A stretch of DNA of 64,000 nucleotides from Symbiodinium natans. Taxonomy: Eukaryota; Sar; Dinophyceae; Suessiales; Symbiodiniaceae. The position numbers and the translations under genes are program-made. Where the stretch lies: the NCBI GenBank assembly GCA_905221605.1, contig CAJNDS010000280.1:124001-188000 (forward strand), read 5' to 3'. The notes beneath the pieces are model-generated. The model did not search any database and was not told the origin of the DNA. It saw only the letters and a list, made by a program, of their open reading frames with translations. Of this stretch, positions 45,410 through 57,849 are shown piece after piece (the first letter of the stretch is position 1; each line of letters opens with the position of its first letter).

Positions 45410-47714
45410 TCAGAGGAAAGGCTCGAAGAAGCCTGGGCGCAAGAGCGCGTTTCCTGAGCCGTCATCCAGCTTCACTTTCCACTTGCCGTCGCCATACTGC
45501 TGGACCAATGTCCCACAAACACCATTCTTTGCACGGAGGCCTGTGAGGCGAACCCGAGTGCCCTTCTGCAGAGGCACGGAGCAGCCACTAGATGGCTGGC
45601 TGGACACCAGGCTGGGCCATCCGCCCAGGGGAGCGTTTGCCACAGCCGGTGCGTTCGTCAAGGCAAAGTTGTTCGGGACAGGGCGCCGGTCCACACTGGG
45701 AATGTCCTGCAGAGCCTTGCGGTCATCTTCAAGATGCTTTTCCCAGTGGGCCTGGGCGGCTACTTCGGTGGTCTGCGTTTCGAGCTTAATCTGGCCTGCA
45801 GTGGGTGACAAGTACATCTCTCGGCTGAACTTGTCGAAGTGCGATGCAGAGAACCACTCGGGTGGAAAGAGCGAGCAGCATGCCGAAAACAGCACCTTGC
45901 AGGAGTCATCAATGGTGAGCAACAGCTCCGGAGTCGCATTCAGCATATCTGCCGAGGCAAAAGCCTTGAAGCGCATCCCGATTCCTCCGACTGCACCCCA
46001 CATCAGGCCAACTGCATCAATCTCCGGTCTTTGGAACCCGGGGATCCTGTCTAGGTAGGCGTTGGCGGCGATGTAATTGGACTGTCCCATGTTTGCTGTC
46101 ATGGTACTCATGGCCGTAAACTGCACTGTTTTTTGAAGCTTCATGCAGGTGTATGTCGGCCGGGCTGGCAGAGCCTGCATCGGCACCTGTCGAGGACCAG
46201 CCGTTGTGGCAAGCGTCAAAGTCGATGCTGCTTCCTCCTGTGCAGCTTTCTTTTGGCTTTCCAGCTCCGCTTGCAGCTGCACTTCTCCGTGCATGCTGTC
46301 CTGTATCATGCCCAATTCTGACCGTCTCGAGGCGTGAGCATATTGCGCCGCCTGCGGATCCCTGCTGATGGCGGCCCGAACCACATCCGGATCAGCTCGG
46401 AAAGCAGGAATCATGAACTTCAGCGCCTTCCCATTGCGCTTGGCCACGGCAACCGCAAAGTCCTTGTCGTTGAGCAAGTCTTCCGATGCATGCTTGTAAG
46501 CCTCGGCATCGTGGACGACCATCTCCAAGATCAAGCTGCGGTCGTCTCGCAAAGCCATGGTCGCCCCCTGTAGAGCGGCACCTTTGCCAGCCTTTGCTGC
46601 ATTCAGCATAAAGGACTTGTCATTCCGAACGGCATCTGGTGCTCCTGTCATGGCACCACCATGCATACCCACAGCCTTCAAAAGGAAATCTTTGTTGTTT
46701 CGGAGCTCCGGGGCAGCATCCGCAAAGGCAGTGCCGAAGTACTTGGTGGCTTCAAGCACTAATGCCTCGTCTGCTCGCATCTCTGGTGAGGCCAGCTTCA
46801 ATGCTGCACCCTGGCTGGTCAAGATCGCACTCTTCACCAGGTCACGGTCACTCTTAACGGGCTCTGGCGCATTTTGCAAGAGCTTCCAGTCATCCAATAC
46901 TGCGGCTCTCCACATGGCATGACGCCAACTGGACAAGCTGGAAATTGCAGAAGATGGTGGCTCCAATCCATCCTCCAATTGCTTGATGCCAGCCTTGTAC
47001 TCCGCGGCCTTAACTCCGCTGCGGATCACCGAGGAGGCAGCCAGCTGCGACAGGTCCACATCACCCTCCAGCCGCAAAGATGCTGCATAGTCACGTCTAA
47101 GTTCAGCCTCTTCGGCGGCCGGAAGGTCATTCGCCATGCTGAATTCCTTGCGGAGCTTGTCTGCGCTCTTGTTGTTGGTAATAACAGCTGCCTTTGCACT
47201 GAGGAGGAACCAAAGGCCAGGGATATCGAGGTAGCTGGCCGCAACCGTCATATCAAAGAGCATTTCCTTGTCCATGTTCACAAAGCTTGCGTCCCAACGT
47301 GTGGCACCACATTCAGCCAAGTTGTCACTGACGAGAGGAGTCCGAATCTCGCTGCACGCATGCTCCCTGTGGTGCTTGAGGTACTCAACCAGCTTAACCA
47401 TCACAGCTTTCTTTATCCTTGGCTGAACACGCTACTACATGAACAAAGTCAATTTAAGAAAGTGAGGCCCTGCATCGTTGCCACAACTCAACACAGGCAT
47501 CTTGTTTGCGTGAAAGGCACGGGTACTGAAGCTCTCCTTCGCACCCTTTGTCAAGGAGATCATTCCTCGCCCTGTAGGCCAAAGCAACTGCTTCTGCCGG
47601 CAGTTCGAAAACGTCGCCTTCGGTGCACTTGAGCTTTGCTTTCTTGCCCATCAGCTCCACCGGGCACGAGGTGCCCGGACCCATCTTCATCTGCCCAAAG
47701 ATTTCATAAGTTTC
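45410..47714 (-). CDS. Skp1-DUF4116-ketoreductase chimera, copy A
   Basis: Exon 47714-47521 and exon 47417-45410 join across a 103-bp GT-AG intron. The reading has four parts. First, a Skp1-type fold: KLKCTEGDVFELPAEAV, then KLVEYLKHH, WDASFVNMDKEMLFDMTVAA, SYLDIPGLWFLL and SADKLRKEFSMANDL. Second, DUF4116-type helical repeats at about residues 165-370 of the long exon (DEALVLEATKYFGTAFADAA, RNNKDFLLKAVGMHGGAM and similar). Third, the C-terminal half of a polyketide-synthase ketoreductase with MGQSNYIAANAYLDRI, containing the catalytic Tyr, and LMWGAVGGIGM. Fourth, an SH3/KOW-like strand set (GTRVRLTGLRAKNGVCGTL, KWKVKLDDGS). The NADPH-binding half of the ketoreductase is missing, so catalysis is doubtful. 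5' exons upstream of 47714 are unknown. It is a tandem paralogue of the gene ending at 48132. Confidence 0.85.
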
Positions 47715-48131
47715 CTTGGGACGTCAATGGTCATGTGCACATGCAAGCGCTGCAAAACAGACAGCCCCGTGCACACAAAACTTCCTCCAGTCAGTGCCAA
47801 GCTTCGGCCATGGCTGCCTTTTGGGAATCCTGATCCTAGTCCTGACTGAGACAAAGCACCTGGCCCTGGATCATGGGCCAAAGCCAAGAAGGCTGAGGCG
47901 CGCGGAAGAACTGTCATGCTTTGCGCTGCGTTTGTGAGTGTGCTTCAGAATGCCAAAGCTCAAGATGCAGATCAAAAAGAAGTCATTTTTTTTGCGGCAG
48001 CTGCACTTCAGAGATACAGTTCCTAGGTGGAAGAAGCTAAGCGACTAAGCTTGACAGCTGGAATCCTGGAAGGAGCCTCTCAGGCCTAAGTCCTAAGATG
48101 CTGCCCGGCTGCTCAGATGCAAAGAGGTCCT

Positions 48132-50530
48132 TTACGCCGCCGCGGCCGATGCAAGTATTGCCTGGCGCTTCGCTGCAATCTTCTCCTTCAGCTTCGACCG
48201 CTTCTCCTCGATCTTACACTGCCGCTCAGCCACTGCTGCAGCATTGTAGGCCTGCACTGCCTGCGTCTCTGGGAAATGCATTTGGAACTGTGACTTCTGT
48301 GCAGCCTCTACCTTGGCCGCTTCGATGACTTCGAAGTTGCCTGGTCTCAGCAATGCATTGTTCGAACCATCGTCCAGCTGCACCTTCCAGGCACCATTCT
48401 CGCAGCGCTGGAGCAGTGTGCCAGTCATGCCATTCTTTGCACGAAGCCCTGTGAGTCTGATTTTGGCGCCTTCGTGCGCCGACACAAGGCTAGGCCAGCC
48501 GCCAAGAGGAGCTGAGCTTGGCAATGGCCGCCGGTCTACATCACTCATGTCCTGAAGGGCTTTTCTGTCTGCATCCACATCTTGGACCTGGGCTGCCGCA
48601 AAGTCCGTGGAGACTTCTAAGGGGATGGTACCCGCAGTTTTTGTCATGAAGTACTGTCTGCCCACTTGGTCCATGTGGGATGCAGTCCACCACTCGGGAG
48701 GAAACAGCGAGCAGGCTGCAACCCACAGCACTTTGCATGAGTCCTCAATCGTGAGCAAGAGCTCAGGTGTGGCATTGAGAAAGTCTGCAGAGGCAAAGGC
48801 CTTGAAACGCATCCCGATTCCACCCACAGCTCCCCACATGAGGGCAACAGCATCGATTTCGGGACGTCGAAAAGCTGGGATCTTGTCCAGGTATGAGTTT
48901 GCAGCAATATAGTTGGACTGTCCCATATTTGCAGTCATCACACTCATAGCAGTGAACTCAACGGTCTTCTGAAGTTTCATACACGTGTACTTGGACTTTT
49001 CCGGAAGAGCTTGCATAGGCACCTGCCGGGGAGGAGTCGTTGTGGCAAGCGTCAGGGTCTGTGCTGCCTCTTCCTGTGCCGCCTTCAACTGGTTCTCAAG
49101 CTCCGCCTGCATCTGGACTTCTCCGTGAATGCCCTCTTGGATCATGCCCAATTCTGACCGTCTCGAGGCGTGGGCATACTGCGCCGCCTGCGGATCCCTG
49201 GCAATGGCGGCCCGCACCACGTCTGGATCAGCTCGGAAAGCGGGAATCATGAACTTCAGCGCCTTCCCATTGCGCTTGGCCACCGCAACCGCCAAGTCCT
49301 TGTCGTTGAGCAAGTCTTCCGATGCATGCTTGTAGGCCTCGGCATCGTGCACGACCATCTCCAGGATCAAATTGCGGTCGTCCCGCAGATCCATGGCCGC
49401 CCCCTGGAGGGCGGCACCTTTGCCAGCCTTGGCAGCCTCTAGCATGAAGGATTTGTCCTTCCGCAAGGCATCTGCGGCCCCTTTCATGGCACCGCCATGC
49501 ACGCCCAAAGCCTTCAAAAGGAAATCTTTGTTGTTTCGGAGCTCCGGGGCAGCATCCGCAAAGGCAGTGCCGAAGTACCTGGTGGCCTCAAGCACTAATG
49601 CCTCGTCTGCTCGCATCTCTGATGATGCCAGCTTCAAAGCTGCACCCTGGCTGGTCAAGATCGCACTCTTCACTAGGCCACGGTCATTCTTAACGGGCTC
49701 TGGGGCATGTTCCAAGAGCTTCCAGTCATCCAGCACTGCGGCTCTCCACATGGCTTGCTTCCAGCTGGACGTGTCCACCACAGCCGACGGTGTTGAAGAA
49801 CCATCCTCCAGCTGCTTGATGCCTGCCTTGTACTCTGCTGCCTTCACCCCGTTCCGGATGACCGAAGAGGCAGCCAACTGAGACATGTCTGCCCCATACT
49901 TGCGTCTCAGGTCATTCTCCTCCGTGGCCGAGAAATCATTTGTCAACATGAACTCCTTGCGGAGCTTGTCTGCGCTCTTGTTGGTGGTCATGAGGGCTGC
50001 CTTTGCACTCAGGAGAAACCAAAGTCCTGGGATGTCAAGGTAGCTGGCCGCAACCGTCAGATCAAAGAGCATCTCCTTGTCCACATTAACAAAGCTGGCA
50101 TCCCAGCGTGAGGCACCACAGTCTACCAAGTGGTCGCTGGCAAGAGGTGTCCGGATTTCACTGTATGCATTGCCCGTGTGATGTTTCAAGTACTCCATGA
50201 GCTTGAGCACTACACTCTTCTTCAACCTTAGGCCACGCAGGCTGAACGCAGGCTGAACAAAATGATACCACGCAAACCGTCGTGCAGAGACTTCATGACC
50301 CTAGAGGATCTTTGCAATACCATGCCGCCACGGCACGGGACCGCGAACTCTTCCTCACACCCCTTCTCTAGAAGGTCCTTTCGTGCTCTGAAAGACAAGG
50401 CAAGTGCCTCTGCTGGCACTTCCAAGACATCTCCATCGGCGCACTTGACCCTGGCAGTCTTGTCCACCAAATCCTCTGGGCAGGCCTGCCCTGGGCCCAT
50501 CTTCATCTGTCCGAAGACTTCATACGTCTC
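48132..50530 (-). CDS. Skp1-DUF4116-ketoreductase chimera, copy B
   Basis: Exons 50530-50337 (194 nt, the same length as in copy A) and 50226-48132 join across a 110-bp GT-AG intron at the same codon as in copy A. Domains are as in copy A: ARVKCADGDVLEVPAEALAL and WDASFVNVDKEMLFDLTVAA (Skp1 fold), DUF4116 repeats, MGQSNYIAANSYLDKI (ketoreductase half) and KIRLTGLRAKNGMTGTLLQ (SH3-like). Unlike copy A it carries about 60 more residues at the end, Ala/Lys/Glu-rich and probably coiled coil (IEEKRSKLKEKIAAKRQAI). Its stop lies only 417 bp from the first recognised exon of copy A, on the same strand, so copy A's promoter and 5' exons must fit in that gap. Upstream coding may continue past 50530, as the frame stays open to about 50583. 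Confidence 0.85.
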
Positions 50531-51359
50531 CTGAGGCCAGCTGAAGGTGAAATTCAAGCGCACTTCAAGCGCAAGGACAACTTAGACCTCGGAGCCGATT
50601 ATTTCAGCCAAGCGGCAGCCATGACTCACGTCAGGAGCCAATCCCTATCCTCGAAACACCCTGTTTATCCCGACCATGGGCCGAAGCCGAGATGGCTGAG
50701 TGGGGGAGCATCAGAAGCAGCCTGTACTTCACCTACGCAGTGTATGCATCGAGAAAGAGTGATTGAAAGAACATCTGGCTCGCATTGCCAGTGGGAACGC
50801 CATGGTCCATAGCAGAGGTGCATGAACAAACTTAGGGCTCCGAGCCCAGTGACCCAGCCCTTGCAGTTCTCCGGGATGTGCATCTCTGTGCAATCCTGAG
50901 CCACGCACCACGCCAGCGTGACATGGCAGAACTTCACACACCAAGCAAACCTGTGCACGCCATCTTCCGGGGGTATACGAGGCCCCGGGCATCACGGTCG
51001 GACACGTCCTTGACCGTGACACTTCCACGACCTCAAAGTTGCCCTTGCCCTTGTTCATCGTTACAAGAGAAGGGATGCCTGAACCTTGCAGCGCATCGGC
51101 TGTGACCATTGTCGCCTACGCTCCAAAGCCGCGTAGCCGTCAGGTTGCCCGGAAGCTGGAGACTCAGCCCACTTAGTTGTGCCAGATAGCTTCTCCCCTG
51201 TGATTCGCCAATCAATCATCCATTCCCTTGAAATATACACGCTTCATGTAAGAAAATCTCCTTTAGGTCGACGTCGCCCCTTCTAAATCCACGTGGCCGC
51301 CCCTCCCACCAATGAAAAAATCGAGGAAACAGCCTCCATCGATTCAATCGGCCACTAAG

Positions 51360-54300
51360 GAACCAGCCTAAAAGCAATACCCTGACGAAAGCAGCGCAAT
51401 GCGACCGCTCGACCTTCCGAGTCATCATAGCACTCACTGAGACCGCCGCGCTGGGCCAGCAGCCAGTCAATGAACTGCTTCACGCGCCTGCGCTCCTGCG
51501 AGGGCTGAGTCTTGGATGCGATGCTGCTGCTTTGAGACCGCTTCATCCTTCACAGACGCAGCGCATCCAAGGTGTAGTATGGCAGAGCAAATATCAGCGT
51601 CGCATGACAACAGTCCTTCAGCGTCCCAGCCATGAAGCACACGTGCCCGACATACTCCAGGATCACCTCTCTGAAAGCGCGGTTCAGTTCCTCTACGGAC
51701 TACTACAAGTCTTCGAACATTGGCAGGGGCTCTGGCATTTCTGAACATTTTGACCAATGTCGACCATATGCACCAAAGGCAAAATCGCTGCTCCCCATCC
51801 CCAACTTGCTCTTGACAGGAAGCCCTCAAAACTTCAAAACAATTGCAAGCACGGAAGACAATTGTAGGTTTGTCTGACCACATGTTGTGCAGGGGCCCCT
51901 GGCATTGGCTGCGAAGGCCAACTTCTTCCTGGTGGAACCTTGGGTTTGCCGGACTGCGGAGCAAAGCACATAGAGTCACAGAAGGTGCTGCGGCACTTGG
52001 TCTAGCCTCTGGTATCTGCTCGACTGCACTGCGCAGAGTGCGCAGAGCTCGCAATGTGTGTAAATCGATTTGGCGTGGCGAAAGGTTGTTGGCAAAACGC
52101 TGGACATTCGGCAGCAGATCACAATACAAATCTGGCGCAGATGCGGCATCTTCCACTGACCCTGCTATTCTTGAGCGTTCGTCGCCTGGGGTCCGGACCC
52201 TCCTTGCCTTGCCAGGGCAGCCAGTCTGTAACATATGAATACGCTACAAGCCCGAGCTCCCGGGGACTTTCCAAGATGCCCCTGCTTCTTGAAATGGAAA
52301 TCCTGCCTAGCGCATAGCTCAGCTCATCGTCCCTGAAGATCATGCGGTCTGTGGCGAAGCCCTGCACCAACGAGATATCGACAAGAAGCATTCCATAGCA
52401 CCGTAGTACCTATCTACAGCCAGATTGTCGCTTGCTTGCTCATTCTCAAGTCGCTGGAGTGAAACGACATGCGGCCAACCTTCTCGTCACTGAACTTCTC
52501 CCGAATGCCCCGGGTAAAGGTGCCAGGAGCTTTCGTCTCCACTGCGCTCATGACCTGCGGCAATGGAAGTAAAACTTCCGCACAAGGTTCTCACCGTCCC
52601 GGCTGGCTTTGACAAACTGGGGGGTGAGGGAATGCGCCGTCAACCCCATTCCATCAACCGCATCCTGTCAGCAACTGCACTATCCAGTCCTTACATACAG
52701 TAACGTAGTAACTTACTGACTCTACCATACCCGTGGCAGCCTTGAGCTCTGCGCCACGCCGCGAGCGTTCGCTGCCGAAGATCGCCAGCTGCTCTGAGCC
52801 ACCGCGGCCTGGTGATGAGCTTCTTTGTGTCCGAGGGACAAGTGTCCAAGTGTCCAGGGCAGTCCCCTCTACCGATCTCTGCCGGCTGGACAATGCCGAA
52901 GGGGGCCCGCTTGGAGTTCGTTTAGGCGGTCAGGCACCCGGCAGGCAATATTTCTGGTCAGTTTTTGTTTTTGTCCGGGGCGCGTCGGGTTGCACAGTTG
53001 GTTGGCGGAGTTGCTGGTGACCTGCGTGGTGTGTCCCTGTAGCAGCAAAGGAAATTTGCAATTGCAGAAATCCGACATAGTTAGCTGTCTGTGTCAACAT
53101 CGATTTGGCGGTATTCGTGGTGGTAGCGCCATGCGTGCCCCTTTCGTTCGCAGGTTTCATGTCCACATACAAGCATCACCGTAGAGCTAGCCAGTAGCAG
53201 CTGATGGTCCCGGTAGCTGCAGCGGCATGCAGAAGGAGCACAGCCGAAGCAGCCAGACCCAGCCAGCAAGCTGCATGCGATGGGGAGTTTGACACGGCAA
53301 GATGCAAACATAATTTTCGGTAGCAGTCACTGCATTGCCACAGCCATTTGCAGCGTCATATGCCGCTCAGAGACATCGCAAAAGCTACAAAAAAAAACAA
53401 AAGGGCAAAGCAAAAGCAACAAAACTGCCACATTTACAAACTTCAATTGGCAAGTTGATCGTCCTGGTATAAAAGAAAGTAGTGTGAGTAAAGGAAAGTA
53501 GTGTGAGCAAAGGATTCTCCGGTTATTTTGCCACCCGCCTAGCTGACCGTTATCCATGTGTACGAAACGTTACCCGTGTCCTGCAGCACCCCCCCATCCT
53601 TGCTGTCAGCAGCTTCCATGACGATCCTATGGTCCTACCAGCTTCTGGTTGGTCAAAAGGGAATACTGGATAAAATTGAGGTAGCACATATCAGCACGGA
53701 GATCGAATGTCTTGCCTCGCCCTTTGGTGCTGCCGCCATCCTTCCATTCTTTCAAAGGCTACCGCGACGCAGCTCCAGCTTATGGCTTCAAGACAGTTAT
53801 ACGGCTTCGATGGCGAAATCCCAATCCTTGTTCATGAAGAACATCAGGGTGCCCCACTCCTGGCGACCACACGGACGTGGTCTTCGGGCCCTTTGACTGC
53901 TGCAGGCAAAGCGATTCTTAGTTCTGCACCAGGATTATGGCTGTTTCAGGCCCTCCGGGTTCACACTTTTGCATGCCAGCACTCCTCCTCGATGCCGCCC
54001 AACGCAGCTCTTCGGTTACCGGTGACGTATCCGATGCAATCCTGCGGTACGTCCTGAAGATGGGCACAAGAAAGTCGACTTGCAACTTGCGCCCTGCAAG
54101 TTGTGAAAATGTGCAGAGATGAGGGTGCCGCCACAACGGTAATGTCGTCGCGATCTTCCCATCCATGGACCTAAGATGTTATGGGCAGCTGCCCATGCGG
54201 AGCGATGTGTTATTTTCACTTCTTCAGGGCGATGCGTAGACCGGACCTTCCAACTGGTCAAAGAGCCACTTCATGTACTCCTTTCCGGGCAGCCAGAATC

Positions 54301-54390
54301 TCAACATCTACGGTTGCAGTTTCAGCTCCCGTCCTTGGCCCGCTTGCGCTCTGCTTTGCAGCCGGAGAATAGCGCATTCTGCATCCAGGC
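51360..54390 (-). CDS. Multi-KH-domain RNA-binding protein 1 (partial)
   Basis: Exons in order: ending 54334 (ALFSGCKAERKRAK), 54280 onward (EYMKWLFDQLEGPVY), 54170-54132 (VHGWEDRDDITVV), 54053 onward (DVPQDCIGYVTGNRRAALGG), about 53852 (EWGTLMFFMNKDW), about 52800-52746 (EQLAIFGSERSRRGAELK), about 52555 (VMSAVETKAPGTFTRGI), about 52350 (DRMIFRDDELSYALG), about 51700 (ILEYVGHVCFMAGTLKD) and about 51500 (RRVKQFIDWLLAQRGG). IGYVTGxRRxxL/IEEEWG and the YVGxxxFMAG/RxRxxxFIxWLL pattern are KH-type RNA-binding units as in a large dinoflagellate family that I recall. Intron 54333-54281 is only 53 bp and GA-AG. The 5' end probably lies above 54.4 kb and was not found. Confidence 0.72.
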
Positions 54391-55579
54391 AAGGCTAGAC
54401 GTGTTGACACGGTCTGACACGGAGGCATGGAAAAACATTCGCCATTTAAGCACACCGGGTTCTTTCTCCGCGCTCCCCACAACTCAAATCCTGCCTACCG
54501 AGACAGTGGTTGGTGCTTCTGCTCACTCCACCGAACTTCAAGCCCGTGTCAGCTTCTCCACGGCGACGACTTGAGGATGGGCGCTCGCCAGTCTTGACAT
54601 GTTTCTGTTCCTTTCAAGCCGAGCATCAGATGTCGCCTCCAGTGGCAAGATGAAGCAAGCCGATCTTCTCCATTTGCGGTCGTCCCTCTTGCGGCGGCAT
54701 CAAGAACTACCGCCAATGAGCTGCTAGATGTTGGTGAAAATTCGCTCCTGCAGATCAACTCACTGAAGGTAGCCCCCTCATGCCATGGATGCTGCGTCTG
54801 CAAACTTTAGTGGAGGTGATCATGGGCTCCTTGGCAAGGACCGCACACGAGGCCTCGTCATAAGTTTGCCACGTGAACAAGCGACAAAGCGATGTTGCCA
54901 AGAAGACTCTCTTGCAGACGAGTATCCTCATCTGACCCACACACCGCCTGTCATCCCATCAGTGATGATTGCACTCAATTTGAATTGCACGCTCTGGAAG
55001 TATCGTTCAAGCTCGCAGTTGTGGACTTTGCATGGAAGTTGATGCCTGCAGCGCTGCCGGCGTATCACGCAGCATTTCGTACCGCCCGCAGACCACCACG
55101 GCAGTATCAAGGAGCCTTGGGTCCCAGCTAATCACTCGTAACAGAAAGGGCACCAAGCGCAGAAGGAGACACGCACGGAAAAAGCTCCTGCCAAATCCAA
55201 AGGAAGTGCGACGCCCCCACCATGCTGAGAGAACCTGGCGTTGTCGTTCTCTATCTTGGGAGCACTGGGATCTTTACTGCTTTGCAACAAGTGCACTTTG
55301 GATGATGTTTTTGCCGCATGGAGTCGCAGCATGTGACATGGTTATATTCACTGGGGCAGCAGTCGAAGCAGTGATGGAGCATTGTTGCATCTGTCTAGGT
55401 ATTCGACTCGGAGCTGTTACCTGTGCAGCATATGATATGCATCAACAGAAGGCTCGCTGCTTGTACAGCATGTGCAGCATGTGGCGCTTCTCAGAGCATA
55501 TGATGTGTGTCAGTCCACACTCTTTACGAGTACTGTTTAAAGGTCGCTCCGGCAGGTCGTGCCTGAGTTAAGGCGGGCT

Positions 55580-55755
55580 GCGACGACTCCCACTCTGTTG
55601 TTCCAGTCTCCCTCTCCATCCCCCTCTCCCTCCCTCTTTCTTTCTGTTTTTCCTGGGGCTTGGGGGTGACCCCCGCGCGCTGGGCGCACCCCCACACTGT
55701 TGTGGAGCAAAACCGTTCACACTCTCACTCTCTCTCTCTCTCTCTCTCTGCACGC
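55580..55755. repeat. CT-rich and (CT)n tract
   Basis: A long pyrimidine-rich stretch with (CT)12 at about 55727-55750 and CCCTCTCCCTCCCTC blocks before it. Similar tracts occur at 18541-18600 and 38955-39032. On the minus strand they read as Arg-Glu repeats and are not coding evidence. Confidence 0.85.
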
Positions 55756-55956
55756 GCGTGCCTGCCGCAAGCTCTAGAGCCAGAGCTTCTTGGGGATACA
55801 GCTTGCCGGACCTGAAGGCCGTTGGGTCCATGCCATTGATTGCCATTGTGCACCGATCCAAGAAGGGACGACAGTGCCCGCCTGAGAAACGCAGGAAGCG
55901 CTTCACGGGCAGCCTCAGCTCGAAGTTGTTGAGCTTTTCTCGGCTGAAAATTTAAC

Positions 55957-57491
55957 TTATCCAATTCGGAGAAGCTGCCATCTGTTCCAATGCCACACCC
56001 CTCTCAACCTGAGCCAGCCAGTTTCACGCAGTGTGTGTGAAAGGTTCCGCAGTGTGAGCTGGGACGCCGCATCTTGGAGGATGCTTCCCACACCCTGGCG
56101 CTGGCCTAACAGGGCGTTAAGAAGGTGGCGACATACCTCAAGCAAGCTCAGGGCTGCAGGGCCTGAGACGAGAAGAGTGAGCCTGAGCTTGCCAGCCACG
56201 ACCCAGTCTTCCAGTTGGTCCTGAAGAACTGGAGAAATTGAGCACGTGTCTCGTTGAAGCTGAACATGCTTGTCAAGGGGAGCGCCTTGTAAGCTAGATC
56301 TTTCACGTCTCGGATCCCATAGAAGAGGTGGATCTCCAGAGTTTTGCCTAGCTCTTGCAGTCGCAGAAGTGCTGCCAGTGCTGCCTTCGCCCCCGAGAGG
56401 CCAACACCGGAGGACACCAGCGCTACGCGCCGCACGGGCGAGTCGGGCGAAGCCAAAGAGTCGCAGAGAAAACGGTAGTAGCCATTGAAGAAACCCGAGA
56501 TGGCAGGGTTTACGAAGAGTCCCACTACTGGTCCTGGCACTAGTTGCCGCACTGCGTGTGCTACCTCCACCACCACGCTGTTCAGGCCCTCAGGTGGAGG
56601 CCCAGTCAGGATTTCCAGGACACCTTCTGCACCCTCATCACCAAACCCAAGCGCATAGGGCTGCTCGCGGGCCACACCATTGGCATCCAGCTGCTGCAGC
56701 CGGATTAGGCTGCCAGGCCGATAGTCCTTCAATGGCTGGATAACTCGACAAGCATTCTAGGGGAGCTCATGCAGCGATGTTTTGGTGAACAGGCTTTGGT
56801 TGCAGCTGCTGTCGCGCAGCAAGTGCTACCTGCTACTCGTACTGCACAAGTTAGCGTCCTTCAAAAGAATCTTCCAGTGATGAGGCTCCACATGCAATTG
56901 CAGAAGTTGAAACGATCCAAGGACCTGCTTGTCGACCCGAAGCACCGGAACCCAGTCGTCTTGGCAGTCGGACCCAAACCAGTTGCAGGGGCATTGCAAC
57001 TGCGCAGCTCCGGGGACCTTGGCCCAGGCTTCACTTCCGTACCGCTGTTGCACAGCTGGATCGCAGGAGTCCGGTCTGCAAAGCAAACCCACCCCAGTGG
57101 GAAGTGAATACCGCTCAGGCCGAATCTCAGGAAGAAGGCACTCCTCCTGGCAGATCGACGCCCCTTGTGGATACGCCGCGAAATCCGTAAACTCTTGGCA
57201 CGTGACTTTCAACGTGCGACGATCGGCCAAGACTGATCGAGACCACTGCAAACAAGTGGTTTCGCAAAGAGAACCGTGACAGGGCACGACACTCCGGTTA
57301 ATCAAGCATGCCTCCCCCTCAGCTTGTTGGCACCAATTGCCGCAAGCGCGAATCTGTTGGAGTGCCTTTTCTGCCGCGCATTCGTCCAACCCCTCCAACC
57401 TGCAATCCTCACCGCCGGCGTCAACGGCGCCAGTGGCACCCCAGATCGGCCAGAGCCATAGCGTAGCAAGCAAAGCGAAAGGCTGCACCAT
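55957..57491 (-). CDS. Secreted EGF-like/Cys-rich protein fused to an FNR-type flavin reductase module
   Basis: Exon 1, 57491-56859, starts MVQPFALLATLWLWPIWG, a clear signal peptide. It has a cysteine-rich region (spaced Cys from CRLEGLDEC on) and CPCNWFGSDC, an EGF-like end. Exon 2, 56726-56286, continues ILLKDYRPGSLIRLQQLDAN, the flavin-binding RxxSL stretch, then VRRVALVSSGVGLSGAKAAL, an NAD-binding loop, and IHLFYGIRDVKDLAYK. Exon 3 starts at 56220 (DQLEDWVVAGKLRLTLLVSG) and stays open to 55957; further introns are possible. Introns are 132 bp (GA donor, TTGAAGGAC repeated at both ends) and 65 bp (GC donor). The family (ferredoxin-NADP/cytochrome-b5 reductase fold) moves electrons from NAD(P)H through FAD. 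The fused Cys-rich part suggests a secretory-pathway or plastid-route protein. The C-terminus is uncertain. Confidence 0.68.
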
Positions 57492-57849
57492 CGTTGAGCT
57501 GAGGTTTGAGTCGTTTTGTGGAAAGGAAGCGCGACATATAGCGGCAACGAACACTCGGACCCCAAGGCTAAGCCCAAGTCAAGTCCACCAGATCCTGTCC
57601 TAGACAAGAAGACCTGCCCCCACTGGAGTCATCTGGGCCAAGGCCAAACGCTCTATTTTCCTTCCAGGCTCAGATGAACGATCGAAGAGATGCGATCCAC
57701 GTCATCTTAGTCTGCAAAGGCCCTGAGGCGGCTCCAAAGCCTTGGTGTTGATGTGAGCGCAATGATACAACTATACAACCACAGTGTTTTCTCGCTGCGC
57801 CTTAGCTACCTTAACAAGCCTTAAACTGCTCATCTCCTGGGTTTAGGGC

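Noticed and set aside
51467..52234. 255-codon minus-strand frame
   Set aside because: The KH-like reading of the same DNA in another frame matches the paralogue, so the long frame is a shadow.
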